Part shown: positions 53,271-64,000 of the stretch, piece by piece
How the letters are laid out: each line of letters opens with the position of its first letter
Position numbering within the stretch: the first letter of the stretch is position 1
Source of the DNA: Algimonas arctica
Lineage (GTDB): Bacteria > Pseudomonadota > Alphaproteobacteria > Caulobacterales > Maricaulaceae
Assembly (NCBI RefSeq): GCF_014652695.1
Contig: NZ_BMZH01000003.1
Span: 98,501-162,500 of the forward strand
DNA: 64,000 nt
Reading direction: 5' to 3'
The notes under the pieces: generated by a model
The model's input: the letters and a program-made list of their open reading frames with translations, nothing else
Databases searched by the model: none
What the model was told of the DNA's origin: nothing
Made by a program: the position numbers and the translations under genes

Positions 53271-54554
53271 TCACGGCGTTGGTGAGGTTCTAGCTAAGTT
53301 AGACCGGGAAGCATTGCCGCGTGGTCTTAAATATTGAAAATTCATAGAGTTCGAGGGCAGTTCTTGATCCTCATTATATTTTAGCCGAACTTTAAAAACA
53401 TGAGTTGAGGATCGCGGTGCCCCTAACCAGATTGAAAATCGATCGAAGTCTTTAGGGCGAATGGGCTGCGATAGAGGAACCGTCAAAGTATAGGTCGTTC
53501 CAGACGGCTTAAAAGCCACATCATAACTTCCCGTCGGTTCAAACCCCGTTGAGCCGAGTCCTTCGGGCGGAGAAATAGACACAAACGTCCTAAAATTGAT
53601 AGTTTGCGTTTTGCTGTCTGCACCCTCTTGCCACGTGACGAGCAGGTTCCCGTTCACCATCACGCCACACCCATAAGGCATTTTCGTTAAATCCTCCTCG
53701 GTGAGTGAAATGTTTCCAGAGCGCGGCTCCTCTCCGTAAAGAATGGCGTATGCATTTGATAATATGTCCGGCGTGGCCAGAGCACGCATACAAGGGATAT
53801 GCACCTTCGCCCATGCTGCGCTTTCTGCTTCGAAATCATCGCCATCGGTAAGGGCGTCAGCCGCCCTAATATCTGCGCCTGAAATACCGTAAGGTTCAAG
53901 CAAGGGCGACATATCAAACATATACCGCGCCCCAAGAAGGCTAGACGAATCCAGCTTACTTGACGGCAAGACCTGTGGGTTTTGTGATGCGGGACCTTCA
54001 ATCGCCGCTGTCATAACAAGGCTGGTTGGCTCACCCCATCCGTCATTGGTAAATTCAATTTCGCCGACAACACCTTCGTGATGTGTAAATGCCATTAAAG
54101 GCCGATTGTCAGGCGTACTTGTTTGAACATCAATACTGGCCTCGGTAACAAAGATCGCTTCATCACTATTATTGACCAACTTTATATCCAAACCGACCTT
54201 GGGCAGGTTAAAGTATGGGCCTTCGCTGAGTATGCCGACGCGTTTAGGTTCAAGGTCAAAATAATCTGTTGTGTAAGATATCAAATACTCTGTGCCCGAC
54301 GTCTCCAACTCATAGTCCACTTGATATTGGTCAAAAACGTCCCAGTCCTCACCCACGTCGGGTTGTTGCTCTGCGAGCGAGACAATCATTTGAACGGTCC
54401 CTTCAACCTCATCGCCTTGGGATGTGAGCCGACTTCCGTTCAGGAGTAATGATGTCACCGCCCCTAAAAAAGCAACGAGAGAGACAACAAGGGTGACGGC
54501 TTTTTTGATGCCCGTACTTAGGGGAGATATCTTCGTATCGGGTGTCTTGCTCAT
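53271..54554 (-). CDS. Membrane-anchored protein of unknown function
   Basis: A 427-residue protein with a basic N-terminus and one helix (about 20-40, AVTLVVSLVAFLGAVTSLLL), which would place the remaining residues outside the inner membrane. The rest is beta-rich and acidic, with phrases such as GLDIKLVNNSDEAIFVTEAS that recall immunoglobulin-like folds. No enzyme motif is seen. ATG at 54554 is chosen since GGAG stands eleven bases upstream; GTG at 54563 is too close to it. It may be transcribed with argF upstream or separately. Confidence 0.65.
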   Translation of the reverse strand: MSKTPDTKISPLSTGIKKAVTLVVSLVAFLGAVTSLLLNGSRLTSQGDEVEGTVQMIVSLAEQQPDVGEDWDVFDQYQVDYELETSGTEYLISYTTDYFDLEPKRVGILSEGPYFNLPKVGLDIKLVNNSDEAIFVTEASIDVQTSTPDNRPLMAFTHHEGVVGEIEFTNDGWGEPTSLVMTAAIEGPASQNPQVLPSSKLDSSSLLGARYMFDMSPLLEPYGISGADIRAADALTDGDDFEAESAAWAKVHIPCMRALATPDILSNAYAILYGEEPRSGNISLTEEDLTKMPYGCGVMVNGNLLVTWQEGADSKTQTINFRTFVSISPPEGLGSTGFEPTGSYDVAFKPSGTTYTLTVPLSQPIRPKDFDRFSIWLGAPRSSTHVFKVRLKYNEDQELPSNSMNFQYLRPRGNASRSNLARTSPTP

Positions 54555-54672
54555 AGGTTTCACTACTCCATTTCGAAGACGCTTAAGACGTTATAAAAGA
54601 ACCCTTTAGACGTGATGTATCTAAACTCTGCACCCTCATCCGAACTCAACCAGCTCATTTATTTCACTACAC

Positions 54673-55593
54673 TTACCGCTCCAAACACCACATCAGCACC
54701 GCTTTTTGCGCATGCAGCCTGTTTTCGGCTTCGTCCCAAATTGCGGATTGCGCGCTTTCCATCACGGCGTCGGTAATTTCTTGGCCGCGATAGGCCGGCA
54801 GGCAGTGCAGCACGACCGCGCCCGGTTTCGCTTTGGCGACGCGGGCTTCATCCAGATTATACGGCGAGAGCATTTCTAATCGCGCATCGTAATCGTCGTC
54901 GCCCATTGAGACGAAACAATCCGTGATCAGCGCATCCGCGCCAGCGGCCGCCGCGTCAGGGTCATCGGTCAGAGTGATCTTCGCCCCAGCCGCCCGCGCG
55001 CGCTCAACCTCTTGCCCTTGCAAGCGGTAGCCATTCGGACTCGCGACAACGAGGTCGATCCCGGTTTGCGCGGCAAGATTGACGAAGCTCATGGCGACAT
55101 TATTGCCATCGCCAACCCAGGCAATGCGCGCGCCTTTGAGGGTCAGACCCCGTTCTTCCAGCGTCATTAAATCGGCGAGTATCTGGCACGGGTGGTTATA
55201 ATCCGACAGACCATTAATGATGGGAACCGTCGCATGACGCGAAAATTCGGTCAGGGTTTCGTGGCTTTTCACCCGCATCATAATCGCATCGACATAGCGG
55301 GATAAAACGCGCGCTGTGTCTTTCACGGGTTCACCGCGTCCGAGTTGCATCGTGTCCGATGTGGCGACAATCGCACTGCCGCCGAGTTGACGCATGCCTT
55401 GTTCAAACGAAAACCGCGTGCGTGTCGATGATTTCTCAAATATCATCGCGAGCGTATGACCCGCCAGCGGCGCGTCATCATCTACGGTCCCTTTCGGCTT
55501 GTCGCCTCGCGCCGATTTACGCGCATGCGCATTATCCAGAATGGACCGAATATCATCGGCGGTCAGATCGTTTAAGGAGAGAAAGTGGCGCAT
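54673..55593 (-). CDS. argF: Ornithine carbamoyltransferase
   Basis: A 306-residue OTCase. The carbamoyl-phosphate motif SSTRTR lies at 55-60, LSDYNHPCQILADL carries the second carbamoyl-phosphate site, and VLHCLPAYRGQEI near the C-terminus holds the ornithine-site Cys in HCLP. It makes citrulline from ornithine in arginine synthesis. ATG at 55593 (MRHFLSLNDL) is the family start, with AAGGAGAG upstream; the longer frame is rejected. Confidence 0.97.
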   Translation of the reverse strand: MRHFLSLNDLTADDIRSILDNAHARKSARGDKPKGTVDDDAPLAGHTLAMIFEKSSTRTRFSFEQGMRQLGGSAIVATSDTMQLGRGEPVKDTARVLSRYVDAIMMRVKSHETLTEFSRHATVPIINGLSDYNHPCQILADLMTLEERGLTLKGARIAWVGDGNNVAMSFVNLAAQTGIDLVVASPNGYRLQGQEVERARAAGAKITLTDDPDAAAAGADALITDCFVSMGDDDYDARLEMLSPYNLDEARVAKAKPGAVVLHCLPAYRGQEITDAVMESAQSAIWDEAENRLHAQKAVLMWCLER

Positions 55594-55927
55594 AGGCCCG
55601 CTTAGCGCAAAGTCACGCGCGAGATCAACGATCCACGGATAAGATCGCAGACAGACTCGACGCCCAAACGGCACCGATCATTTTCTTGATCATGGCAACA
55701 TGCGGCGGCTAGGCCCCTGTGATTCCCAAGACAGGTGATGCTTTTCCGACAAATTGTCATATTTTCCCTTGTGACGACCCTCGCTTTGCGAAAGAACGAA
55801 TATGGAACATTCTGCCGTTTAAAATGATTCAGTCACGACAATGTGGCGAACATCGCCCGGAACTGAACAGGTCAAGCCACTCAAGACTGCGGCTGACAAG
55901 AGAGACGAACGGAGAGTGCAGAGCATT
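55594..55927. other. Divergent region between argF and RecD-like helicase gene
   Basis: 334 bases with no gene. Frames here are short continuations of the neighbouring genes. The region must hold both promoters. A possible arginine-regulator operator was looked for but not recognised. Confidence 0.45.
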
Positions 55928-57028
55928 ATGGAATGGTCCGGCCAACAACAAAACGCCATCGACGCGGTTGCCAAATGGCATAAGGCCGGGGCGGACCAAG
56001 TGCTCCGCGTGTTTGGCTATGCAGGCACCGGCAAGACGACCTTAGCTAAGCATTTTGCTGATTCCATCGAAGGGCGAACAGAATTTGCCGCTTTCACGGG
56101 CAAAGCCGCGATTGTGATGCAGAAAAACGGCTGTATCGGCGCCTCGACTATTCACAGCCTCATTTACCGCGCCGAAACCGATGAGGACACGGGCGACGCG
56201 ATCTTCAAATTGGACAGTTCTGGCGCGGCGCGTGATGCGGCCCTCATCGTGATCGACGAGTGCTCTATGGTCGATAAGGCCATCGGCACGGATTTAATGT
56301 CCTTTGGCGTGCCCATTCTCGTGCTCGGCGACCCGGCACAGCTCCCCCCCGTCAAAGGCGGTGGGTTTTTCACCGACCAGACCCCGGATATTATGCTGAC
56401 AGAAATCCACCGGCAGGCGGCGGATAATCCGATCATTCGCTTAGCCACAGAGGTGCGCATGGGGCGGACGCCGGACTATGGTCAATATGGCGAGAGCCGC
56501 GTGATCTCTGCTGCTGATATAGACGCCGCACAGGTCACAGCAGCCGATCAAGTCTTGGTCGGCACCAACCGGTCGCGCCATCTTTATAATCGGCGCCTTC
56601 GCGACCTGTTGGATAAGACGGACCCGCTTCCCATGATGGGCGACCGTTTGGTCTGTATCCGCAATGATCGGCTGAAAAAGATTTTCAATGGGGGGCTCTT
56701 TGATGTCGTGCGGAGCCAGCCGCACCCTGAGAAAAAGGGCTGTGTTCGATTGACCATCGCGTCCGAAGACTTCCCCACTCGCTCCGCACTCACCGTGACC
56801 GTGCGCGAGGAATTCTTCCTCGGCGGGGCGGAGAGCATTGATTGGCGAGATCTGCGCGGGCAGCAACAGTTCAACTATGGTTACGCCCTGACCGTGCATA
56901 AAGCGCAAGGTTCTCAATGGAATGATGTGGTGCTGTTTGATGAGAGTCGGGTCTTTGGCGACGACCGACAACGCTGGCTCTATACGGGTATCACGCGCGC
57001 CAGTGAGCGCATTACGATCGTGCGCTAG
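55928..57028 (+). CDS. RecD-like ATP-dependent DNA helicase (single-gene type)
   Basis: A 366-residue SF1B helicase, much shorter than RecD or RecD2. Walker A is FGYAGTGKTTL (30-39), Walker B LIVIDECSMVD (Asp110/Glu111), motif III LGDPAQLPPV, and the C-terminal UvrD_C_2 block FNYGYALTVHKAQGSQW carries motifs V and VI with TGITRASE. There is no RecB or RecC partner. Proteins of this size occur in phages and many alphaproteobacteria, with a presumed role in replication or repair at blocked forks. ATG at 55928 starts the family-like sequence; an earlier in-frame ATG would add 29 unlikely residues. Confidence 0.9.
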   Translation: MEWSGQQQNAIDAVAKWHKAGADQVLRVFGYAGTGKTTLAKHFADSIEGRTEFAAFTGKAAIVMQKNGCIGASTIHSLIYRAETDEDTGDAIFKLDSSGAARDAALIVIDECSMVDKAIGTDLMSFGVPILVLGDPAQLPPVKGGGFFTDQTPDIMLTEIHRQAADNPIIRLATEVRMGRTPDYGQYGESRVISAADIDAAQVTAADQVLVGTNRSRHLYNRRLRDLLDKTDPLPMMGDRLVCIRNDRLKKIFNGGLFDVVRSQPHPEKKGCVRLTIASEDFPTRSALTVTVREEFFLGGAESIDWRDLRGQQQFNYGYALTVHKAQGSQWNDVVLFDESRVFGDDRQRWLYTGITRASERITIVR

Positions 57029-57117
57029 CGCAAAAGTGACTCACAATATTTAGCCCAATCACCCGCATACAATTGGCTTTCAAAGCCATTACGCAGCCCC
57101 GCAGAAAGTAACCTCGT

Positions 57118-57786
57118 ATGAGTGATGTTCCCGAGCGTTTGGGCCGTGACGCCTTCGAAAGTTTAATTGCACGGTCTAATCAACGCGTCATCGGCGCTTC
57201 GGTGATCAATCAAGACCTGACGAAGCTAGACGTTCGAGATGTGGTATTTGAAAATTGTGATTTTAGCGGGTCCGATATGTCGGGAAGCGACTTGGACGGA
57301 GCAACCCTGACGCGTTGCAAGGCGTTTGAAACCAAATTTAAGTTTGTTCAGGCGGATGATACGACATTCGAGAACTGTAATTTGTCCATGACTGATTGGG
57401 ACGGGGCTCACCTCGCCTCAAGTCGTTTTGAGGGCTGCAAACTCACCGGCGCGAGCTTCCGTCAATCCCATTGCCTTGGCCTCAGTTTTCAGGAGTGTGT
57501 GTTAGTCGGCGCCAGACTTCAAAAATTCTCCTTTAGAAAGGAAACACTGCATCGAAACGACTTCTCTGAAGCCGATTTAGGGGGGGCTGATTTCCGCGAC
57601 GTAAATTTGAAACAGCGTAGCTTGAGAGACGCCTCCCTTAAGCGCGCCAAATTCCAAGGCGCAGACCTACGGCATTGTGACTTAGGCGGCCTAACCCTGA
57701 CCGATGCGACCGTCTTAAAAGGTGCCCTCATCTCGAAAAATCAAGCCGCCGAACTCTTAGTCGGTTTAGGTATCTTAGTGCGGTGA
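57118..57786 (+). CDS. Pentapeptide-repeat protein
   Basis: The 222 residues contain about 25 pentapeptides of the A(D/N)LxX type (for example FSGSDMSGSDLDGATL and FSEADLGGADFRDVNL), which fold into a right-handed beta-helix. Length and two-block layout, with a break near residue 105, resemble Qnr-type proteins that mimic DNA and bind gyrase, but sequence alone does not show gyrase protection. A short helical end (ISKNQAAELLVGLGILVR) may mediate dimerisation as in Qnr. No ribosome binding site is obvious. Confidence 0.88.
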   Translation: MSDVPERLGRDAFESLIARSNQRVIGASVINQDLTKLDVRDVVFENCDFSGSDMSGSDLDGATLTRCKAFETKFKFVQADDTTFENCNLSMTDWDGAHLASSRFEGCKLTGASFRQSHCLGLSFQECVLVGARLQKFSFRKETLHRNDFSEADLGGADFRDVNLKQRSLRDASLKRAKFQGADLRHCDLGGLTLTDATVLKGALISKNQAAELLVGLGILVR

Positions 57787-57953
57787 CCACAGGTCCGACC
57801 GCTCCCTAACCCCGCCATGATGCGGGGGCTCTATCCGCTCTAGGTCTCTTCGGTCTTTAAACTGGATTTCGGCAAGACAGTGTATTGTTTGCGGTAAAAA
57901 ATGCGGCTCTATCAAAGCGGTGGTTTTGGCATTGGATCGCCATCGATCGCGCA

Positions 57954-57978
57954 CAAAAAAACCCGCCAGAGGCGGGTC
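57954..57978 (-). terminator. Terminator behind tRNA-fMet
   Basis: On the minus strand ACCCGCC / GGCGGGT enclose TCT and are followed by TTTTTT; it lies eight bases behind the tRNA 3' end. Confidence 0.93.
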
Positions 57979-57985
57979 AATTTAT

Positions 57986-58062
<77 letters not shown>

Positions 58063-58287
58063 CCAAGAGAAACAGCATATATTTATCTGCGCTGGGAGTT
58101 ACAACCCTTGTGTTCAGCTTTGCTCAGTTTTTTTCATCAATCCCAATATCGCCCTCTTTGGGCATGATCGATTATGCGCGGGACGATCCCTAAGGGTCAG
58201 GCTTTGTTATTTGGACTTTTCTAGCTGCGGCCCTAGAGTGAACAAAACCATTAGGCTTGCGACACGGCCTTGGCATGAAAGTTCTTT

Positions 58288-59946
58288 ATGACATTCAAAC
58301 ACTGGCCACAGACCTTAGCCCTTGGATCCGCCATGATTGCGTTGAGCGCCTGTGGGGGGGGGTCAACCAGTTCCGCGCCTATCGCGGTTGTCCCCCCCGC
58401 GCCCGTGCCGCCCACGCCGCCCCCCGCTAATATAACCATTTCGGGTATTGCGACCTTTGACCGAGTTCCCCTCAATACGACCAATGGATCGGGGCTCAAT
58501 TATAACGCGACAAGACAAGACCCCATTCGCGGGGCCATTGTCGAACTTGTGAACAATAGCGGTACGATTTTAGAATCCGCCACGACCACAGCAACAGGGG
58601 CCTATTCCTTCACCGTCGCAACCGGAACATCCGTTCGGGTGCGCGTTAAGGCCCAATTATTACACACCGGCGGGTCGAGCGATATTGATCTGTCCGTTGT
58701 CGATAACACGAATAGTAACACGCTTTATGCCTTACAGGGCAGCCTCGCCGCCGCGTCGACCACGACGGCCACACGCAACTTGAACGCCGGATCTGGCTGG
58801 GGCGGAACGTCTTATACAGGCGCCCGATCCGCCGCCCCCTTTGCGCTGCTCGACACGCTCTATGATGCCACGCAGGCTTTTGTCGCCGTTGATGCGAATA
58901 TCGATTTTCCGACATTAAATATTTTTTGGAGCCCGCAAAACCGAAGCGCCAGCGGCGACGTGACCCAAGGTGAAATTGGCACCTCCTCCTTCACGCGAAT
59001 CGGCGGCGTTCCCACGATCTTGATCTTGGGCGATGCTGATGCCGACACAGATGAGTATGATGAAAGCGTCATCACCCATGAATTCGGCCATTACTTCGAA
59101 CGCGCTTTCTCGCGGGCGGGGAGTATCGGTGGATCCCACAGTTTAAATAATCGCCTTGATATGCGGGTCGCTTTTTCTGAAGGGTTTGGCAATGCGCTGG
59201 CGGGATTCATCGATAACCCGCGCTATCGGGACAGTTTCGGGAATGACCAGTCGAGCGATTTTGGCTTTGAATTAGAAGCCAATACATATGCCCAACCGGG
59301 TTGGTATTCAGAAGGGTCTATTCAATCAGTCCTCTACGACATTATGGACGCCAATTCCGATGGCGCGGATGTCGTTAGCGGCGGCCTGGGTCCGGTCTAT
59401 CGGACATTAATTTCGACAGATTACGCTAACACGAACACAGCGACATCTATATTCACCTTTGATACGGCCCTAAAAACCGAAGGCTCCCTTCAAGCGGCCT
59501 CATTGGATGCGTTGCTAACCGCTCAAAACATTATCGGTCGGGGGGCTGACGGCGCCGGTGAAACCAATGATGGCAATATTCCATCCGCCTTGCCTGTTTA
59601 CAAAACACTATCCATCGGCGGAGCGGCCGTTGAAGTCTGTTCTGTTGATGATGCTGGGGAATATAATAAGCTGGGGAACCGCGCTTTTCTTACCCTGAAT
59701 GTGCCCGCAACCCAATCTGTTACACTTACCGCTGATGCCGTTGACGGGGCTGGAACAAGCGATCCAGACATCTATATTTACCAACGCGACACCCGGATCG
59801 CGACGGCTATTAGCCCGGTCAATAATACCGAAACGCACTCACGCAATTATGGCGCGGGCGATTATATTATCGTCGTGTTTGACGATGCCAATGCGTCCGT
59901 TGACGGCACAGGGATCGACAAGTGCTTTAATGTGCAGGCGCAATAA
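58288..59946 (+). CDS. Secreted lipoprotein metalloprotease
   Basis: A 552-residue protein with lipoprotein signal ALSACGGG (Cys22), a Pro-rich linker, and a beta-domain with the look of a prealbumin/carboxypeptidase regulatory fold (about 50-145). A zinc metallopeptidase domain follows with THEFGHYFER (HExxH, His264-His268) and FSEGFGNALAGF as the third-ligand helix. A C-terminal bacterial pre-peptidase-type beta domain (about 455-552, VPATQSVTLTADAVDGAG) ends with Cys. The substrate is unknown. The gene sits between tRNA-fMet and 5S on the opposite strand, and a small lipoprotein gene follows it after one base. Confidence 0.85.
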   Translation: MTFKHWPQTLALGSAMIALSACGGGSTSSAPIAVVPPAPVPPTPPPANITISGIATFDRVPLNTTNGSGLNYNATRQDPIRGAIVELVNNSGTILESATTTATGAYSFTVATGTSVRVRVKAQLLHTGGSSDIDLSVVDNTNSNTLYALQGSLAAASTTTATRNLNAGSGWGGTSYTGARSAAPFALLDTLYDATQAFVAVDANIDFPTLNIFWSPQNRSASGDVTQGEIGTSSFTRIGGVPTILILGDADADTDEYDESVITHEFGHYFERAFSRAGSIGGSHSLNNRLDMRVAFSEGFGNALAGFIDNPRYRDSFGNDQSSDFGFELEANTYAQPGWYSEGSIQSVLYDIMDANSDGADVVSGGLGPVYRTLISTDYANTNTATSIFTFDTALKTEGSLQAASLDALLTAQNIIGRGADGAGETNDGNIPSALPVYKTLSIGGAAVEVCSVDDAGEYNKLGNRAFLTLNVPATQSVTLTADAVDGAGTSDPDIYIYQRDTRIATAISPVNNTETHSRNYGAGDYIIVVFDDANASVDGTGIDKCFNVQAQ

Positions 59947-59947
59947 G

Positions 59948-60544
59948 ATGGCGCGATCAAACAGAAAGATAGTGATGACCCAGTTATTCTCGAAATCATT
60001 CGTCCTGAGCCTAACGTGTACGGCCATGATCGCCTCAGGCTGTGCGGAAGGTACAAGTGGCGTGCCCACAAAAGTCGCGCATAAAGTGGCACCCGAGATG
60101 ACAGTTGCAACCGTTAAGCCCGGGGCGGCCCTCCAGTTCTCTTCACAGATGCAGGGCGATCTGTCCGTCGGCGCTTATACGGATATCGAGATCACGATAG
60201 ATCCGTCCTATCAGACAGGCATACTGCAGGCGACCGCGACGGGGACAGACGGATTAGAGGTTCTCGCAAGTGGGGCGCAACTGCATCATGATATGGCGAC
60301 GGGTCGTGCCGAGTGGCGCGTGGCTGTCCGACCAAAAGATGATGGGCTTCACTATCTAAACATTATGGCGACTGTGTCCGGTCTCCCGTCGGGCGAACCG
60401 ACAGCCCGCGCGTTCTCTATCGCGGTCGATCCCGGCACAAAAAGCGAGCCCCGTGACGGTGTGACAAAACCGATGATCGTGCAAAGCGGCTCTGAAAACT
60501 TGGCCGTTTTCGAAGCCGAAGAGACAATTATTCCTGAAAAATAA
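59948..60544 (+). CDS. Small lipoprotein paired with the metalloprotease
   Basis: The 198-residue product has a lipoprotein signal (MARSNRKIVM basic lead, hydrophobic core, ASGC with Cys32). The mature part is beta-rich with VKPGAALQFSSQ and a repeat of strands like an Ig-type or cadherin-type fold; no enzyme motif is seen. Its start is one base behind the stop of the metalloprotease gene, so the two are cotranscribed and probably work together at the cell surface. ATG at 59975 is an alternative start. A terminator follows. Confidence 0.75.
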   Translation: MARSNRKIVMTQLFSKSFVLSLTCTAMIASGCAEGTSGVPTKVAHKVAPEMTVATVKPGAALQFSSQMQGDLSVGAYTDIEITIDPSYQTGILQATATGTDGLEVLASGAQLHHDMATGRAEWRVAVRPKDDGLHYLNIMATVSGLPSGEPTARAFSIAVDPGTKSEPRDGVTKPMIVQSGSENLAVFEAEETIIPEK

Positions 60545-60593
60545 ATCCTTTAAACAGCTTTTCATTTGATTTGAATTTCAGGGAGCCCTGTTC

Positions 60594-60618
60594 GTCTATG
60601 ACGAGCAGGGCTTTTTTA
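60594..60618 (+). terminator. Terminator of the metalloprotease-lipoprotein operon
   Basis: AGCCCTG (60594-60600) and CAGGGCT (60606-60612) form the stem and are followed by TTTTTT. Confidence 0.85.
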
Positions 60619-60685
60619 TTGCGTTTCGTGTCCTAGGCACACGTCTGCCCGAACAGACGGTACAGCCCCCTCCTATATATGGACA

Positions 60686-60718
60686 CAAAAAAGCCCCGTC
60701 GGTTTCCCGCGGGGCTTT
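60686..60718 (-). terminator. Terminator of the rRNA operon
   Basis: On the minus strand AAAGCCCCGCGGG / CCGACGGGGCTTTTTT form a long GC-rich stem with an AAA loop and a T-run. It lies about 50 bases behind 5S, and on the plus strand it can also end transcripts coming from the lipoprotein genes. Confidence 0.9.
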
Positions 60719-60768
60719 ATATGTTTTGTGTGTAACGGAGGGATTTGCTATTTTTGTGGTCTGGATAA

Positions 60769-60884
60769 ACCGGGCGATGACCTACTCTCCCGTGCCTTAA
60801 GACAAAGTACCATCGGCGCTGAGACGCTTAACGACCGAGTTCGGGATGGGATCGGGTGGGGACGTCTCGCTATAACCACCCGGT
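60769..60884 (-). rRNA. rrf: 5S ribosomal RNA
   Basis: About 115 bases on the minus strand. The ends CCGGGTGG and the complementary CGCCCGG pair as helix I, and CCCACCCGATCCCATCCCGA with AACTCGG is the universal 5S core. The exact ends are uncertain by a few bases. Confidence 0.96.
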
Positions 60885-60914
60885 TAATGCAGACCACGTA
60901 ATTTCGCAAAATAT

Positions 60915-60936
60915 TGAATAGTAAAGATATCGTCTG
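60915..60936 (-). other. 3' arm of the pre-23S processing stem
   Basis: This 22-base segment between 23S and 5S is exactly complementary to 63922-63943 upstream of 23S; the two pair in the primary transcript and bring the 23S ends together, as in the RNase III processing stem. Confidence 0.85.
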
Positions 60937-60994
60937 ACCGTATGCGCACACACATGACTGGTAAGCCACGCGCATGAACGCCAACGAGATCGAG

Positions 60995-63808
<2,814 letters not shown>

Positions 63809-64000
63809 TCTTCGATCTCGAGAGGGCCGCATCGCCAGAAGATGATGCGGCCTCAATGTTTGGCGCTCATGCGCGAGGATTGCCAGTCGATGTAACTGAA
63901 CTCTCGCGTCTGAGCATATGCCAGACGATATCTTTACTATTCAAAGCCTACCCTAAGAGAATGTTTTAATAAGCATCCGAAGATGCCGAAGTTTTTTCTG
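63809..64000 (-). other. 16S-23S internal transcribed spacer (partial)
   Basis: The spacer upstream of 23S holds the 5' arm of the 23S processing stem (63922-63943). No tRNA-Ile or tRNA-Ala lies in this part; if present they are beyond the window edge. Confidence 0.8.

Overview
The window reads as chromosomal DNA of an alphaproteobacterium, most likely of the Caulobacterales/Maricaulales/Hyphomonadaceae type. The evidence is a clear GcrA cell-cycle regulator, an HWE-family histidine kinase with its single-domain response regulator, a KDO (lipid A core) gene set, the glutathione-dependent formaldehyde oxidation pair, a large TonB-dependent receptor, and an rRNA operon whose 23S carries an enlarged helix 9. 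No species call is possible from sequence reading alone.

Layout. 1-0.7 kb: end of an Asp/Glu racemase and tRNA-Leu(CAG). 0.7-4.2 kb: gene-poor, AT-richer accessory DNA with small secreted or lipoprotein ORFs and a broken HGGxSTG-type gene. 4.2-8.2 kb: an acyltransferase, a DUF2165 membrane protein and a three-gene signalling unit (MetOD1-like protein, HWE kinase, response regulator). 8.3-10.8 kb: a graveyard of mobile-DNA-type relics (a frameshifted helix-turn-helix gene of the plasmid/ICE type, an hsdM stub, a nonsense-interrupted small gene) around one intact secreted protein. 11.2-17.9 kb: DEAD-box RNA helicase, patatin phospholipase, VIT-family transporter, LOG-family protein, cytochrome c lipoprotein and a BLUF photoreceptor.

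17.9-25.4 kb, all on the minus strand: mmsA, glutathione-dependent formaldehyde dehydrogenase, an AT-rich intruder ORF, a VOC protein, S-formylglutathione hydrolase, and upstream a CHASE4 hybrid kinase. 25.7-31.2 kb: a TonB-dependent receptor followed by an S9 peptidase, probably a peptide or nutrient uptake locus. 31.3-36 kb: an SbcD/SbcC-like (YhaO/YhaN-like) repair pair and an ATP-grasp-like gene. 36-37.7 kb: a divergent Lrp-type regulator and alanine dehydrogenase with phased operator-like repeats between them. 37.8-42.2 kb: a domain-permuted RibD-like protein translationally coupled to kdsB and to a histidine-phosphatase-family protein, then kdsD and kdsA. That cluster covers KDO synthesis except that no KdsC phosphatase is visible.

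42.2-57.8 kb: DUF465, EamA transporter, methyltransferase, argD, ABC-2 permease, gcrA, sensor kinase, gamma-glutamyltransferase, DUF6356, YeiH-type exporter, zinc metallopeptidase, a membrane-anchored unknown, argF, RecD-like helicase and a pentapeptide-repeat protein. 58-64 kb: initiator tRNA, then on the opposite strand a lipoprotein metalloprotease with a small lipoprotein, then 5S and 23S rRNA (minus strand) running into the 16S-23S spacer at the window end.

The items most worth a second look are the permuted RibD-like protein coupled to kdsB, the possible KdsC replacement, the 21-bp-phased repeats between lrp and ald, the MetOD1/HWE/receiver unit, the decayed mobile-element region, the structured leader or small-RNA candidate near 42.6 kb, and the insertion that separates 5S rRNA from tRNA-fMet. 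I found no CRISPR array, no intact prophage and no intact transposase.
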